DNA of 64,000 nt from Devosia lucknowensis (GCF_900177655.1 NZ_FXWK01000001.1:1922001-1986000), one strand, 5' to 3'; shown: positions 52,477 through 61,626, numbered from the stretch's first letter. Notes: generated by a model from the letters alone, not told the origin. Program-made: numbers and translations.

Positions 52477-53184
52477 ATGAAACTCCTCGTCGGCCTGGGC
52501 AATCCGGGCGGCCAATACGAAGGCAATCGGCACAATATCGGCTTCATGGCCATTGACGCCATCGCCCGCGCAAACGGCATTGCCAGCTGGAAATCCAAGA
52601 ACTCCGGCCTCCTTGCCGAAGGCACGATCGGTTCCGAACGCGTCCTCCTGCTCAAGCCACAAACCTTCATGAATAAGTCTGGCGACAGTGTGCAGAAGGT
52701 CGCGAGCTTCTACAAAATCCCACCGGCCGACATCGTTGTGTTCTACGACGAGCTCGACCTCGCCCCGGGCAAGGTCCGCGTTAAAATCGGTGGGGGCAAT
52801 GGCGGCCACAACGGCCTTCGGTCCATCGATCCCCAGATCGGTCTCGACTACAAGCGCGTCCGGCTCGGTATCGGCCATCCCGGCAAGGAAAACGTCACCC
52901 ACCACGTTCTGGGTGATTTCGCCAAGGCCGACAGGACTTGGCTCGACCCCCTGCTCGACGAAATCGCCCGTCAAACGCCACTGCTGCTCAAGGGCGACGA
53001 CAGCGGCTTCATGAACAAACTGGCGCTTGCCGTAAAGGGCGATGAGCCCGCAAAGCCGGAAAGGCCAGCACCAGCAGCACAGAGCCATATCCGGCAGGCA
53101 CGCTCATCCAAGCCGCAGGCCGAAGTCCCCAAATCCGGCCCGATGGCCGACATGCTGAACAAGCTGTTCGGTAAGGGCGAGTAA
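52477..53184 (+). CDS. pth: Peptidyl-tRNA hydrolase
   Basis: 235 residues. It frees tRNA from peptidyl-tRNA that drops off the ribosome. 'LVGLGNPGGQYEGNRHNIGF' holds the catalytic His and the Asn pair; 'KPQTFMNKSG' and 'GGGNGGHNGLRSI' complete the site, with Asp in 'FYDELDL'. A Lys/Pro/Ala-rich C-terminal tail of about 40 residues is typical of Hyphomicrobiales. The start follows the rplY terminator, so it probably has its own promoter or partial readthrough. Confidence 0.96.
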   Translation: MKLLVGLGNPGGQYEGNRHNIGFMAIDAIARANGIASWKSKNSGLLAEGTIGSERVLLLKPQTFMNKSGDSVQKVASFYKIPPADIVVFYDELDLAPGKVRVKIGGGNGGHNGLRSIDPQIGLDYKRVRLGIGHPGKENVTHHVLGDFAKADRTWLDPLLDEIARQTPLLLKGDDSGFMNKLALAVKGDEPAKPERPAPAAQSHIRQARSSKPQAEVPKSGPMADMLNKLFGKGE

Positions 53185-53202
53185 CCCTTCTGACCCCGCG
53201 CG

Positions 53203-53964
53203 TTACAGCGCCGTCTGATACTGCGCAGTCAGCGACGAAATAAACGTCCTGGTGCGCTCATCCGACGGGCTGCCGAAAACCTGCCTCGCCTCGCCTGCCT
53301 CGACGACTTCGCCGTTGGCCAGGAACACCACGTTCGATGCGATGGACGCCGCCAGCCGCAGGTCGTGCGTCGCCATCAGCATTGTCGTGCCTTCCCGCGC
53401 CAATTGCGCCAGCACTTCGACGACTTCGCCGGCCAGTTGCGGATCGAGCGCCGACGTCGGTTCGTCGCAAAGCAACACTTCCGGAGAGGTCGCCAGCGCA
53501 CGAGCGATGGCGACGCGCTGCTGCTGGCCACCCGACAGGCTTGCCGGCCACGCTTCTGCCTTGACGGTCATGCCGACTTTTTCGAGCAGCTCCATGGCGC
53601 GGGCGCGAGCCCTTTCGCGTGGCCACCCCTGCACCGTCACCAGCCCTTCCATGACATTTTCGACGGCCGTCAGGTGCGGAAACAGCTGAAAATTCTGGAA
53701 CACCATTCCCGTCTTGCGGCGCAACCGGAGGATCTCGTCGCGGCCGGGCTTTCGACCTGCCGCCAAAGTAACCGCTGCGTCGCCGATCTGGATGGTACCC
53801 GATTGCGGGACTTCGAGCATGTTGGTGCAGCGCAGCAGCGTGCTCTTGCCGCTACCGGAAGCGCCGATCAGTGCGGTGACGCCGCCGGCAGGCACAGTCA
53901 CGCTGACGCCCTTGAGAACGTGGTTCTCGCCGAAGTATTTTTGAATGTTCTGAAGCTCGATCAT
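53203..53964 (-). CDS. Polar amino-acid ABC importer, ATP-binding protein
   Basis: 253 residues. 'GASGSGKSTLLRC' (Walker A), 'LSGGQQQRVAIARALA' (signature), 'VLLCDEPTSALDP' (Walker B) and 'MATHDLRLAA' (H-loop) are intact. It is of the GlnQ/HisP/cystine type. Four bases overlap the permease gene. Together with the genes at 53961 and 54712 it forms an importer of polar amino acids, probably cystine, glutamine or a related compound. Confidence 0.93.
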   Translation of the reverse strand: MIELQNIQKYFGENHVLKGVSVTVPAGGVTALIGASGSGKSTLLRCTNMLEVPQSGTIQIGDAAVTLAAGRKPGRDEILRLRRKTGMVFQNFQLFPHLTAVENVMEGLVTVQGWPRERARARAMELLEKVGMTVKAEAWPASLSGGQQQRVAIARALATSPEVLLCDEPTSALDPQLAGEVVEVLAQLAREGTTMLMATHDLRLAASIASNVVFLANGEVVEAGEARQVFGSPSDERTRTFISSLTAQYQTAL

Positions 53965-54653
53965 GACGCCGCCTCGATCGTACCGCCATACCGAGACAGA
54001 CGCTTTTCAAGCCGGCCCTGCAGGCTCGACAACACCGAACTCACCACCAGGTATATGAGCGCCACCTCGACATAAAGGATCAGCGGCTCGTAAGTCGTCG
54101 CCACGATCCGCTGCCCCGCACGAAAAAGCTCCGGCACGGTGATCGCCGCCGCCAGGGACGTATCCTTGACGAGGGAAATGAAAGTGTTGGACAGCGGCGG
54201 AACGGCAATACGCGTGGCCTGCGGCAGGACAGTGCGCCGCATGGCCTGCTGCCAGGTCATGCCGATCGAATAAGCCGCTTCCCACTGTCCCTTGGGCACG
54301 GCCAGCAGCACGGCACGAATGATTTCGGACGTATAGGCGCCGACGTTGAGCGTGAACCCGATCAGGGCCGCAGGAAAGGCGTCGAGGACGATACCGACGC
54401 TCGGCAGCCCGTAAAAGATCAGGAATAACTGTACGAGAAGCGGCGTACCACGGATGATCCAGACGTAGAAGCGGACAACCCAAGCCAGGGGCGCCGGCGC
54501 GAACAGGCGGATAACCGCCGCGAGAAACCCGACCATCAGCCCGAGGACGAAGCTCAGCAGCGTCAACGGCACGGTGAATTGGATGCATGCCCAAAGAAGC
54601 GAGGGCAGCGAGTCGAGCATCAGGGACAGCCAATGCGGCATGGGCACACTCAT
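53961..54653 (-). CDS. Polar amino-acid ABC importer, permease
   Basis: 230 residues with five hydrophobic helices. 'WIIRGTPLLVQLFLIFYGLPSVG' (in two parts), 'AAYTSEIIRAVLLAVPKGQWEAA' and 'SLVKDTSLAAAITV' match HisM/GlnP-type permeases; the EAA loop 'GMTWQQAMRRTVLPQATRIAVPP' is present in two parts. The gene overlaps the ATPase and is separated from the binding-protein gene by a hairpin. Confidence 0.92.
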   Translation of the reverse strand: MSVPMPHWLSLMLDSLPSLLWACIQFTVPLTLLSFVLGLMVGFLAAVIRLFAPAPLAWVVRFYVWIIRGTPLLVQLFLIFYGLPSVGIVLDAFPAALIGFTLNVGAYTSEIIRAVLLAVPKGQWEAAYSIGMTWQQAMRRTVLPQATRIAVPPLSNTFISLVKDTSLAAAITVPELFRAGQRIVATTYEPLILYVEVALIYLVVSSVLSSLQGRLEKRLSRYGGTIEAAS

Positions 54654-54659
54654 GAAATA

Positions 54660-54689
54660 AGGGACCGGCCGGTTTCGGCCGATCCCTTG
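54660..54689 (-). other. Intercistronic stem-loop in the amino-acid importer operon
   Basis: AAGGGA-CCGGCC on the left pairs with GGCCGA-TCCCTT on the right across a GGTTTC loop, located between the binding-protein stop and the permease start. Such stems often protect upstream mRNA or reduce readthrough so that more binding protein than permease is made. Confidence 0.55.
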
Positions 54690-54711
54690 CTACTCTATGC
54701 GTTTGGATCGC

Positions 54712-55479
54712 TTACGGGGAGACGTCTTCGCCGAAGTACTTCTGGGAAATCTCGGCATAGGTGCCGTCGGCCTTGATGGCTTCCAGCGCCTCGTTGATCG
54801 CGGCGAGAAGTTCAGGCTTGCCCTTTGCGAGGATCACGCCGGAGAAATCGGCATCTTCGGCAGTGGCGACAACCTTCACCGGCGCATCCGGCTGCTGGGT
54901 CTTGAAGTCGTAGAACGACAGGCTGTCATTGATGGTGGCGTCCGCACGACCCTGGATCACCAGCGCGATCGACTGATCGAAGCCTTCCGTGCCGACGAGC
55001 TCGGCGCCAAAGCTCTCGGCCAGCTTGCCGAAGTTGGAGGTGAGAGACTGCGCCGACTTCTTGCCGGCAAGGCTTTCGAAGCTGGTGATGTCGGTATTGT
55101 CGTCCTTGACGATGAGCGCGGCCTTCGAGGCGATATAGGGCTCGGAGAAGTCGTACTTGGCCTGGCGCTCTTCGTTGATGCCGACCTGATTGATCACCAC
55201 GTCATAACGGTTCGCGTCGATACCGGCGATGAGCCCATCCCAGGGACCTTCGACGAATTCGGGCTGCACACCGATATGTTCGGCGATCGCCCGGCCGATT
55301 TCCACGTCGAAGCCCACGAGAGCGCCGCTCGCATCGTGGAAGGTGAAGGGCGCGTAGGTGCCTTCGGTGCCGATGCGCAGGACGCCGGCGGCTTTGACGT
55401 CATCGAGCGCGTTCTGTGCGAAGGCCGGTGCAGCCAGCGACAGCATGCCAGCAGCGAGAAGCAGGGTCGTGAGCTTCAT
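54712..55479 (-). CDS. Polar amino-acid ABC importer, periplasmic binding protein
   Basis: 255 residues with a signal peptide ending 'AFAQ'. 'VLRIGTEGTYAPFTFHDASGALVGF' in two parts opens lobe 1; 'DVVINQVGINEERQAKYDFSEPY' and 'KSAQSLTSNFGKLAESFGAEL' are typical of cystine-type binders (FliY/TcyA-like). Cystine is therefore favoured, but related proteins bind other polar amino acids. It is the first gene of this leftward operon. Confidence 0.9.
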   Translation of the reverse strand: MKLTTLLLAAGMLSLAAPAFAQNALDDVKAAGVLRIGTEGTYAPFTFHDASGALVGFDVEIGRAIAEHIGVQPEFVEGPWDGLIAGIDANRYDVVINQVGINEERQAKYDFSEPYIASKAALIVKDDNTDITSFESLAGKKSAQSLTSNFGKLAESFGAELVGTEGFDQSIALVIQGRADATINDSLSFYDFKTQQPDAPVKVVATAEDADFSGVILAKGKPELLAAINEALEAIKADGTYAEISQKYFGEDVSP

Positions 55480-55771
55480 GGATCGTATCCTTGTTTAGTG
55501 GGCGCCTCGACGGCCCCATCCTTGAGCGCGAAACTGCACCCGCCGCCCCGTGGTGGCAACAGATTGGAGGAATATTTTTCTAACGGCCCACCGGGGATGA
55601 TGGCGTGCTCTTCGCGATGCCCGCCAGAGCCTGCCTTTGCCGCAAATTGCGCCAGGGCAGACGGAAATCGCCCGATGCGTTCGCCGTCAGCCGGTATCGA
55701 TCCGCGTTTTTCCCAATCCATCCTGCAGCCAACGCTTTACCATCGCGGCGCAACGTCCTCTCCGGGAGGAC

Positions 55772-56158
55772 ATGATGCGGGACCGGTATTACAGATTATT
55801 GCCCGGTAGCGAGCTACCGGTTCAGGCCGCGCTCGTGCGCATCCGTGCAACCCCGGCCGGTGTGGCGGCCCGCATCGAGGGCGATCTCGAAAATGAAGAA
55901 GCGGCGCCGGACCTGATGCTGTTTCGCGCCGCGCTGGCCCGTATCCGATACGGACTCGTTGGAATATTCGTCGTGTTGGACGACGGGGTCGAGTGGAACA
56001 TGGATTGGGGCGATCTCGTCGACTATCGCGGTGGACGCAACATGGAAAAACCGGCGCCCTCTCGGACACCGGTTTTTGCAATGCAATTGGATCTGTTCAG
56101 CGCCTGGGACTACACGTTGAACTTGAACAGCATGACATCGCCGTCCTTGACGACATAA
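55772..56158 (+). CDS. Hypothetical 128-residue protein
   Basis: Starts MMRDRYYRLLPGSELPVQAA, after CGGGAGGA at 55763-55770. It has short strand-like segments 'ALVRIRATPAGVAARIEGDLE' and 'YGLVGIFVVLDDGVEW', and a tail that crosses the ychF terminator and runs 49 bases into ychF on the other strand. A real gene may end earlier through readthrough or the tail may be dispensable. No family is recognised. Confidence 0.4.
   Translation: MMRDRYYRLLPGSELPVQAALVRIRATPAGVAARIEGDLENEEAAPDLMLFRAALARIRYGLVGIFVVLDDGVEWNMDWGDLVDYRGGRNMEKPAPSRTPVFAMQLDLFSAWDYTLNLNSMTSPSLTT
56046..56077 (-). terminator. Terminator of ychF
   Basis: AAAAACCGG and CCGGTTTTT pair around a GC-rich interior (CGCCCTCTCGGACA). On the minus strand it follows the ychF stop by 33 bp and ends in TTTTT. 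It lies within the coding frame of the hypothetical gene at 55772 on the other strand. Confidence 0.75.
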
Positions 56159-57207
56159 TCTTTGCCTTCGTCCCGTGCCTTGCCCGCTTCCTTTGCGGGC
56201 ACTTCCCCACCCAAGGTGACGAAATCGTCGTAGCCGATCGTCTGGGCGCGGATGAAGCCACGCTCGAAATCGGTGTGGATGACGCCGGCGGCCTGGGGAG
56301 CCTTGTCGCCACGATGGATGGTCCAGGCCCGCGTTTCCTTGGGGCCGACGGTAAAATAAGTCTGCAGGTGCAGGAGATCGTATGCGGCCCGGATCAGGCG
56401 ATTGAGGCCCGGCTGCTCGAGGCCGAGCGAACCGAGATATTCGGCCTGCTCTTCGTCGGAAAGCTGTGCCAGCTGGCTTTCGATCTCCGCGGAAATGATC
56501 ACCATGCCGGCTTCGTTGGCCTTGGCGTACTCGGCCACCTTCTCCGAGAGGGCATTGCCGGTCGCAGCGGAGCCTTCGTCGACATTGCACACGTAGAGCA
56601 CCGGTTTGCTGGTCAGCAATTGCAGTTCGGTGAATGCCTTCTCTTCTTCGGGATCACGCTGCACGAAGCGGGCCGACTTGCCATCGCGCAGGACCGCCAG
56701 CGAGCGGTCGATAAGCTCCAGCGTCAGCTTGGCCTCCTTGTCATTGCCCTTGGCCTTCTTTTCCACGCCAGCGCGACGCTTTTCGAGGCTTTCCAGATCG
56801 GCGAGCATCAGCTCGGTTTCGACCACTTCGGCATCGGCCAGCGGATCGACCCGATTGGAGACATGGATGACATTGCTGTCTTCGAAACAGCGCAGCACAT
56901 AGGCAATAGCGTCTGTCTCGCGGATATTGGCTAGGAACTGATTGCCCAGGCCTTCACCCTGCGAGGCACCCTTCACGAGGCCGGCAATATCGACGAAGCT
57001 CATGCGCGCGGGCAGGATCTGCGCCGACTTGCCGATGGATGCGAGCTTTTCGAGCCGCGGATCGGGCACCGAGACTTCGCCCACATTGGGCTCGATAGTG
57101 CAGAACGGAAAGTTCGCTGCCTGTGCGGCGGCAGTGCGGGTAAGCGCGTTGAAAAGCGTCGACTTGCCAACATTCGGCAGGCCGACAATGCCCATCTTGA
57201 AGCCCAT
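56110..57207 (-). CDS. ychF: Redox-regulated ATPase YchF (Obg-like)
   Basis: 365 residues. '[17 protein letters not shown]' (G1), '[22 protein letters not shown]' (G3 in two parts) and 'CNVDEG' (the altered G4, which favours ATP) are diagnostic. The C-terminal TGS domain includes '[15 protein letters not shown]' and the coiled-coil arm lies between. YchF is a translation-associated ATPase linked to oxidative stress. ATG 57207 is used rather than 57237. pth and ychF are usually adjacent in relatives; here an importer lies between them. Confidence 0.96.
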   Translation of the reverse strand: MGFKMGIVGLPNVGKSTLFNALTRTAAAQAANFPFCTIEPNVGEVSVPDPRLEKLASIGKSAQILPARMSFVDIAGLVKGASQGEGLGNQFLANIRETDAIAYVLRCFEDSNVIHVSNRVDPLADAEVVETELMLADLESLEKRRAGVEKKAKGNDKEAKLTLELIDRSLAVLRDGKSARFVQRDPEEEKAFTELQLLTSKPVLYVCNVDEGSAATGNALSEKVAEYAKANEAGMVIISAEIESQLAQLSDEEQAEYLGSLGLEQPGLNRLIRAAYDLLHLQTYFTVGPKETRAWTIHRGDKAPQAAGVIHTDFERGFIRAQTIGYDDFVTLGGEVPAKEAGKARDEGKDYVVKDGDVMLFKFNV

Positions 57208-57409
57208 GGGTATCTCCGGGAAATTGTTGGGTTCCAATTGGGTCGGATCGAGGGAGATGTCAATCTCCGAGCGGTCGCGAAGAGGTCAATCGCGCCGGTG
57301 GCGGGCACCTTCTTCAATCGGGAGAAGAACAGGGCTCGGCTCGTTCGCAGCCTTGCCTCCACCCCTTTGCCCATGCCAAAACACTCACGTTGACGTATAG
57401 GGCAAGCCA

Positions 57410-57889
57410 ATGACCAATCCTGTCACTCAAGATCGGCGTCATTTCGAAGATCTCGCCGTGGGCGAAGTGATCGCGCTGGATCGGACAACAGTGTCGAAAG
57501 AAATGATCATCACCTTCGCTCGGGAGTTCGACCCCTTTCCGTTCCATCTCGATGAAGCCGCAGCTAAGGCAAGCCTTTTGGGCGGCCTCGCATCCAGCGG
57601 CTGGCAGACGGGCGCGTTGAGCCTGCGCATGCTGGTCGATGCGTTTCTGTCCAAGGTTGCTTCGGCCGGAGGCCTTGGCTTCAAGGATCTAAAGTGGAAG
57701 GCGCCGGTTATGGTCGGCGACACGATCGGGGGCACCGTCACTATCGCCGAGTTGCGCCGCTCCTCCGGGCACCCGCAATGGGGGATTGTCACGCTCGACT
57801 TCGACATCCGCAACCAGAAGGACAGGCCCGTCATGACCATGCGGCTGGCCAACCTCGTCGAGTGCCGTACTGTCGAGGCATCCGCATGA
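57410..57889 (+). CDS. MaoC-fold hydratase-like protein 1
   Basis: 159 residues with a hot-dog fold: 'FEDLAVGEVIALDRTTVSKEMII', 'FAREFDPFPFHLDEAAAK' (the catalytic Asp-His pair) and 'GLASSGWQTGALSLRM'. It is like (R)-enoyl-CoA hydratase MaoC. Its stop overlaps the second MaoC gene by four bases (ATGA), so the two may form a heterodimer. The substrate is unknown. Confidence 0.86.
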   Translation: MTNPVTQDRRHFEDLAVGEVIALDRTTVSKEMIITFAREFDPFPFHLDEAAAKASLLGGLASSGWQTGALSLRMLVDAFLSKVASAGGLGFKDLKWKAPVMVGDTIGGTVTIAELRRSSGHPQWGIVTLDFDIRNQKDRPVMTMRLANLVECRTVEASA

Positions 57890-58443
57890 CCCGCTGGTTC
57901 GAAGATATCACGATCGACGAAGTCTTCCCGCTGGGCGATCACACTTTTACGGCGGACGAAATTGTGCGCTTCGCCTCGAAGTATGATCCGCAGTATTTTC
58001 ACACCGACCCTGAGCTGGCCCGGCACAGCCATTTCGGAGGTATCATTGCATCGGGTTGGCACACGGTAAGCGTCGGTCACCGCAAGATGGTCGACGCCTT
58101 GTTCGCCGAGGAACAGCGCCTGCGCGGTCTCGGACAGGAACCCGGCGTCTCCGGCCCCTCCCCCGGCGTTAACGCCATGGAATTCAAGGCGCCCGTTCGT
58201 CCAGGCGATGTCGTCACCTACACTCTTACGGTAACCGGCAAGCGCCCCTCAAACTCCATCCCCGGCTGGGGCCTGCTGTTCAACCACCTGGAGGCGGTGA
58301 ACCAGCACGGAGATCTGGTTTACCGCGCTGATCTCGTGGGTTTCTCCAAGCTCCGGGATTACACCATGCCCCTCAAGCTGCGCGTGTTGCTCGCACTCAC
58401 AAAGGTGCCTGTTCTCGGAAAGCTGATCCGCCGGGCCCCTTGA
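57886..58443 (+). CDS. MaoC-fold hydratase-like protein 2
   Basis: 185 residues from MTRWFEDITIDEVFPLGDHT. 'FASKYDPQYFHTDPELARHSHFGG' (in two parts) has the same Asp-His arrangement, and 'IIASGWHTVSVGHRKMVD' follows. A C-terminal extension of about 40 residues is not in the first copy. It starts inside that gene's stop. They look like a tandem duplication with divergence. Confidence 0.86.
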   Translation: MTRWFEDITIDEVFPLGDHTFTADEIVRFASKYDPQYFHTDPELARHSHFGGIIASGWHTVSVGHRKMVDALFAEEQRLRGLGQEPGVSGPSPGVNAMEFKAPVRPGDVVTYTLTVTGKRPSNSIPGWGLLFNHLEAVNQHGDLVYRADLVGFSKLRDYTMPLKLRVLLALTKVPVLGKLIRRAP

Positions 58444-58474
58444 TAGACCCCGGACGCGTCGGCATTCTCTGTCC

Positions 58475-58819
58475 ATGCGCCGATTCGCCCTTTGCCTCGC
58501 CCTCACCGCCCTGTCCACAACGCCCGCCTTTGCGCAGGCCTACCAGGGCAATTGGAGTTGCCGCGACGAGACCACCAATCGGGTCGGCATTCTGACCATT
58601 TATGGCGATGTCTATGGCTGGGCCTCCCGCATAGCGGGAGACACGTCTTCCGGTACAGGAACTCTGACCGGCTATCAGGATGGCGTCGGCTTCAACGACG
58701 GCAATTTGAGAGCCAACAAGTCGATCCAGGCCGGTCGCCTCATCGATGACGTCAATTATGGCTCCGCCCTGCAGCTCGAGACTGCCGAGGCCATTGTCAT
58801 GCTCTGCAACCCGCGCTAA
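58475..58819 (+). CDS. Small secreted protein of unknown function
   Basis: 114 residues. The signal peptide ends at 'AFAQ'. The rest is beta-rich, with 'GNWSCRDETTNRVGILTIYGDVYGW' in two parts, 'GTGTLTGYQDGVGFNDG' and a final Cys pair with the first. It lies 31 bp after the MaoC pair. It overlaps the convergent gene by four bases. The function is unknown. Confidence 0.62.
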   Translation: MRRFALCLALTALSTTPAFAQAYQGNWSCRDETTNRVGILTIYGDVYGWASRIAGDTSSGTGTLTGYQDGVGFNDGNLRANKSIQAGRLIDDVNYGSALQLETAEAIVMLCNPR

Positions 58820-59298
58820 CGCGCCGGCAGATACTCCAGGATTTCCGGCGCATCGAAGGTTGCGCGCGCACGTTCCGCGGCCTTCGCATAGTCCTCGTTG
58901 AGGCCGAAATCCTCCGGCGGGGTCAGCAGCTCCCCATCGCAGAACATGTAGATGTCGGTCTCGACGCGCACAGTCATCGCGCCTTCGACATAAATTGGGG
59001 CGGCGTAGCCATAGCGCGTCGCCAGCACCGCATAGGCATCGGTGCTCTCAACCACCATGCGCGTTTCCAGCCGCCCCATCTCCCCATAGTCGATCCGGGC
59101 CACCTCATTGGTGTCCCCGTCCGCATCGCGCCACACTTTCCACTCACCGCCTTCGGTGGACTGGATTTCCGCAACATCGAAGCTGATATCGGCCGTATCG
59201 CGCACCGGCTGGTCAACGCGCTCGAAAAGGCCTGGATTGCAGGCCAAAGCCGGCGTGGTGCACGTCGCGGCAAACAGGATGATCAGCGTTCTCGTCAT
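58816..59298 (-). CDS. Secreted protein of unknown function
   Basis: 160 residues from MTRTLIILFAATCTTPALAC. The signal peptide ends in 'ALAC', which may be a lipobox (A-L-A-C), so a lipoprotein is possible. The mature part includes 'EWKVWRDADGDTNEVARIDYGE' in two parts and 'TVRVETDIYMFCDGEL'. Alternative upstream start 59355 is unlikely. There is no family call. Confidence 0.6.
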   Translation of the reverse strand: MTRTLIILFAATCTTPALACNPGLFERVDQPVRDTADISFDVAEIQSTEGGEWKVWRDADGDTNEVARIDYGEMGRLETRMVVESTDAYAVLATRYGYAAPIYVEGAMTVRVETDIYMFCDGELLTPPEDFGLNEDYAKAAERARATFDAPEILEYLPAR

Positions 59299-59512
59299 CG
59301 CTGAAGCTAGCCACAAACTTTGAGCGCAGGCAATGACGTGACGCCCGTAAGCCATTCCAGTCAGCCTGCGCCCCCTTCGTGGTCCCCGGCGGGGGCTTGA
59401 ACTTTTTCCCGATTTCGCGCATTTAGAGCACGTAACGCCGGGCCCCTCTGGTCATGGACTCTCCATGGCGATGTCGGAGTTACTCCACCTGCTACATGGA
59501 GAAGGTCCGGCG

Positions 59513-60535
59513 ATGGAATCGCTTTTTGCCGCCCTTTCGGGCGATTTTCTCGGTACTCCCGTCTACTTTTGGGTCGCGTTCATTACGATCGTGATCGCTT
59601 TGCTTGTTTTCGACCTCGGCATCCTGCACCGGGATGAGCACGAGATCGAAGCCAAGGAAAGCCTGCTGCTTTATGGGTTCTATGTTTGTATTGCCCTGGC
59701 GTTCGGCGCCTGGGTCTGGTTCAGCCGTGGTGCCCAGTCTGGCCTCGAATTCTTTACCGGCTATTTGATCGAACAGTCCCTGGCCATGGACAACATGTTC
59801 GTCATAGCGACAATATTTGGCTTCCTGAACATCCCCCGCCTCTACCAGCATCGCGTGCTGTTCTGGGGCATTCTGGGCGTGATCCTGTTCCGGGCCGTCC
59901 TGATCGGCGTCGGCGCAGCCCTGGTCTACCAGTTTAGCTGGATACTGCTGTTCTTCGGTGCCTTCCTGATCTTCACCGGCATCAGGATGTTCCGTCACAA
60001 CGATGACGAGGAGCCGAGCCTGGAAGACAACAAGATCTTCCAGTTCCTCAACAAGCGCTTCCGCATCACCAGGGAACTGCATGGCCGCAAGTTCACGATC
60101 AAGCAGCCTGATCCCAAGACGGGCAAGATCGTCACCTGGCTGACGCCACTCGCGGTGGCCTTGATCATGGTCGAAATCGTCGACCTAATCTTCGCCGTCG
60201 ACTCGGTTCCGGCCGTGTTTGCGGTGACGCAGGATACTTTCATCGTCTACACCTCGAACATCTTCGCCATCCTTGGCCTGCGTGCGCTCTACTTCGCGCT
60301 GGCAGCGGCGATGAACCGCTTCCGCTATCTGCAGATTTCGTTGGCGATCATCCTGGTTCTGATCGGCTTCAAGATCTGTCTGGTGCCATTCGGCTACCAC
60401 GTCCCGACAGCTCTATCGCTGGCGCTGACCATCGGCATCCTCGCCGCCGGTGTTGGCTACTCCTTGTGGAAGACCCGCAACGAGCCCAACATCAGTGCCG
60501 AAGACCATCCGGAAACCGGCAAGCTGGAGCCCTAA
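59513..60535 (+). CDS. TerC/Alx-family membrane protein
   Basis: 340 residues, nine predicted membrane helices. 'VDLIFAVDSVPAVFAVTQDTFIV' (in two parts) holds the acidic residues of the metal path, and 'AMDNMFVIATIFGFLNIPRLYQHRV' with 'RVLFWGILGVI' are family signatures. Alx-type members export Mn2+ or supply it to secreted enzymes. ATG 59513 is chosen because GGAGAAGG lies at 59498-59505, although an upstream ATG at 59465 is open. No Mn2+ riboswitch is seen upstream. Confidence 0.93.
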   Translation: MESLFAALSGDFLGTPVYFWVAFITIVIALLVFDLGILHRDEHEIEAKESLLLYGFYVCIALAFGAWVWFSRGAQSGLEFFTGYLIEQSLAMDNMFVIATIFGFLNIPRLYQHRVLFWGILGVILFRAVLIGVGAALVYQFSWILLFFGAFLIFTGIRMFRHNDDEEPSLEDNKIFQFLNKRFRITRELHGRKFTIKQPDPKTGKIVTWLTPLAVALIMVEIVDLIFAVDSVPAVFAVTQDTFIVYTSNIFAILGLRALYFALAAAMNRFRYLQISLAIILVLIGFKICLVPFGYHVPTALSLALTIGILAAGVGYSLWKTRNEPNISAEDHPETGKLEP

Positions 60536-60560
60536 TTGGTCCGCTCGTGACCTGACCTGG

Positions 60561-60590
60561 AAAGGCCGGCGGTTGACGCCGGCCTTTTTG
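60561..60590 (+). terminator. Terminator behind the TerC gene
   Basis: AAAGGCCGGCG and CGCCGGCCTTT (11-bp stem, five-base loop) followed by TTGTTTG, 25 bp after the stop. Confidence 0.88.
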
Positions 60591-60878
60591 TTTGTCTATC
60601 TTTGAGGCCTTCCACGGAGGTTTCGCACCCGAAATGATCTGAGAACTCGTCCAGGACACCGGCCCCGCTTCCGCTCCACGCCATGCGTGTGACCGGCTTG
60701 TGCTGGCTGCAAGTTCGACGAGATCGACAGACGTGGGTGCCCTGACGGACTAGTCCGTCCTTCGCGTTTCCTTGCAGCCCTGGCGTCCTCCCAAAACTCG
60801 CTTCGTCGCGTGGCTTTGCTGCGCATTGTTTTCTTGAGCCAGCCCGTGTCTGACCACCGGGCGGGAAAGGATATCGCC
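60591..60878. other. Gene-free stretch
   Basis: About 290 bp between the TerC terminator and a small gene. Short open frames here have Arg/Pro-heavy translations without coding character. I see no RNA gene, repeat or operator. Confidence 0.6.
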
Positions 60879-61052
60879 ATGCCTAAAAACCAGTTCCAGC
60901 GCCCTGCACCCATCCAGCACACCGGCAATGTGCCGCGCCACGGCAAGCCCCAACCACCTCAGGCGAAGTCGGCGGAAAAGCGACTGTCGAAGCTGTCAAC
61001 CAACACGCTGCCGCCGCTGGAGACATTGCTGGCCAAGTCGCCGCAGAACTGA
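60879..61052 (+). CDS. Small basic protein
   Basis: 57 residues, starting MPKNQFQRPAPIQHTGNVPR, rich in Pro, Lys, Gln and Ser and probably unfolded. GGGAAAGG lies at 60863-60870. It ends 'PPLETLLAKSPQN'. A hairpin follows. The codon pattern fits a real gene; the role is unknown. Confidence 0.5.
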   Translation: MPKNQFQRPAPIQHTGNVPRHGKPQPPQAKSAEKRLSKLSTNTLPPLETLLAKSPQN

Positions 61053-61058
61053 ACAAAA

Positions 61059-61078
61059 GGCCCGGCGTCAGCCGGGCC
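61059..61078. other. Hairpin between small gene and reductase
   Basis: GGCCCGGC and GCCGGGCC (8-bp stem, four-base loop) with AAAA before it; on the minus strand it would read as a terminator, on the plus strand no T-run follows. It sits six bases after the small gene's stop. Confidence 0.5.
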
Positions 61079-61095
61079 CTACAAAAGGAAATCTG

Positions 61096-61626
61096 ATGCA
61101 AGACCTTATCTACCACGTCGCTATGACGCTCGACGGCTACATTGCAAGGCCTGATGGATCCGCACCCGGCTTTGTCATGACTGGTCCGCATGTAGACGCC
61201 TATCAGCGGCAACTGGGCGCGTATGCGGCGGTGGTCATGGGCCGGGCCACTTATGAAATTGGCTATGCCTACGGCATGAAGCCGGGTGACCTGCCCTACG
61301 GGCGCCGCCCGCACCACGTCTTCAGCAGGTCGATCGACCTGCCGGAACGGGAGCACCTCCATATCGAACGGGCCGAAACTTTGGCGACCATCGACCGGAT
61401 CAAGGCTGACGCCAAAGGCCCGATCTACCTCTGCGGAGGTGGGCGCCTGGCAGGCTGCCTGCTTGAGCACCGGCGCATCGACATCCTCAGGCTCAAGCTG
61501 GCGCCCATCACCTACGGAAGCGGCATCAGGATCTTTGAAGGGTCGGATGGCCTCGGTGAGTGGGACATGCTTGGCCAGACCAACTTCGGCAACGGGCACA
61601 TGCTGCTCGAGTACCGCCGGAAGTAG
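61096..61626 (+). CDS. RibD C-terminal/dihydrofolate reductase-like protein
   Basis: 176 residues. 'VAMTLDGYIARPDG' and 'MGRATYEIGYAYG' form the NADPH fold, and 'IYLCGGGRLAGCLLEHRRID' (split at the Gly run) is the family motif before 'LKLAPITYGSGIRIFEG'. Such proteins reduce a pteridine or a riboflavin precursor; the substrate is not known. ATG 61096 follows AAAGGAAA. Confidence 0.87.
   Translation: MQDLIYHVAMTLDGYIARPDGSAPGFVMTGPHVDAYQRQLGAYAAVVMGRATYEIGYAYGMKPGDLPYGRRPHHVFSRSIDLPEREHLHIERAETLATIDRIKADAKGPIYLCGGGRLAGCLLEHRRIDILRLKLAPITYGSGIRIFEGSDGLGEWDMLGQTNFGNGHMLLEYRRK

Noticed and set aside
59340..59512. A Mn2+ (yybP-ykoY) riboswitch before the TerC gene
   Set aside because: The conserved loop sequences of that riboswitch are not seen; only a short GC hairpin is present.
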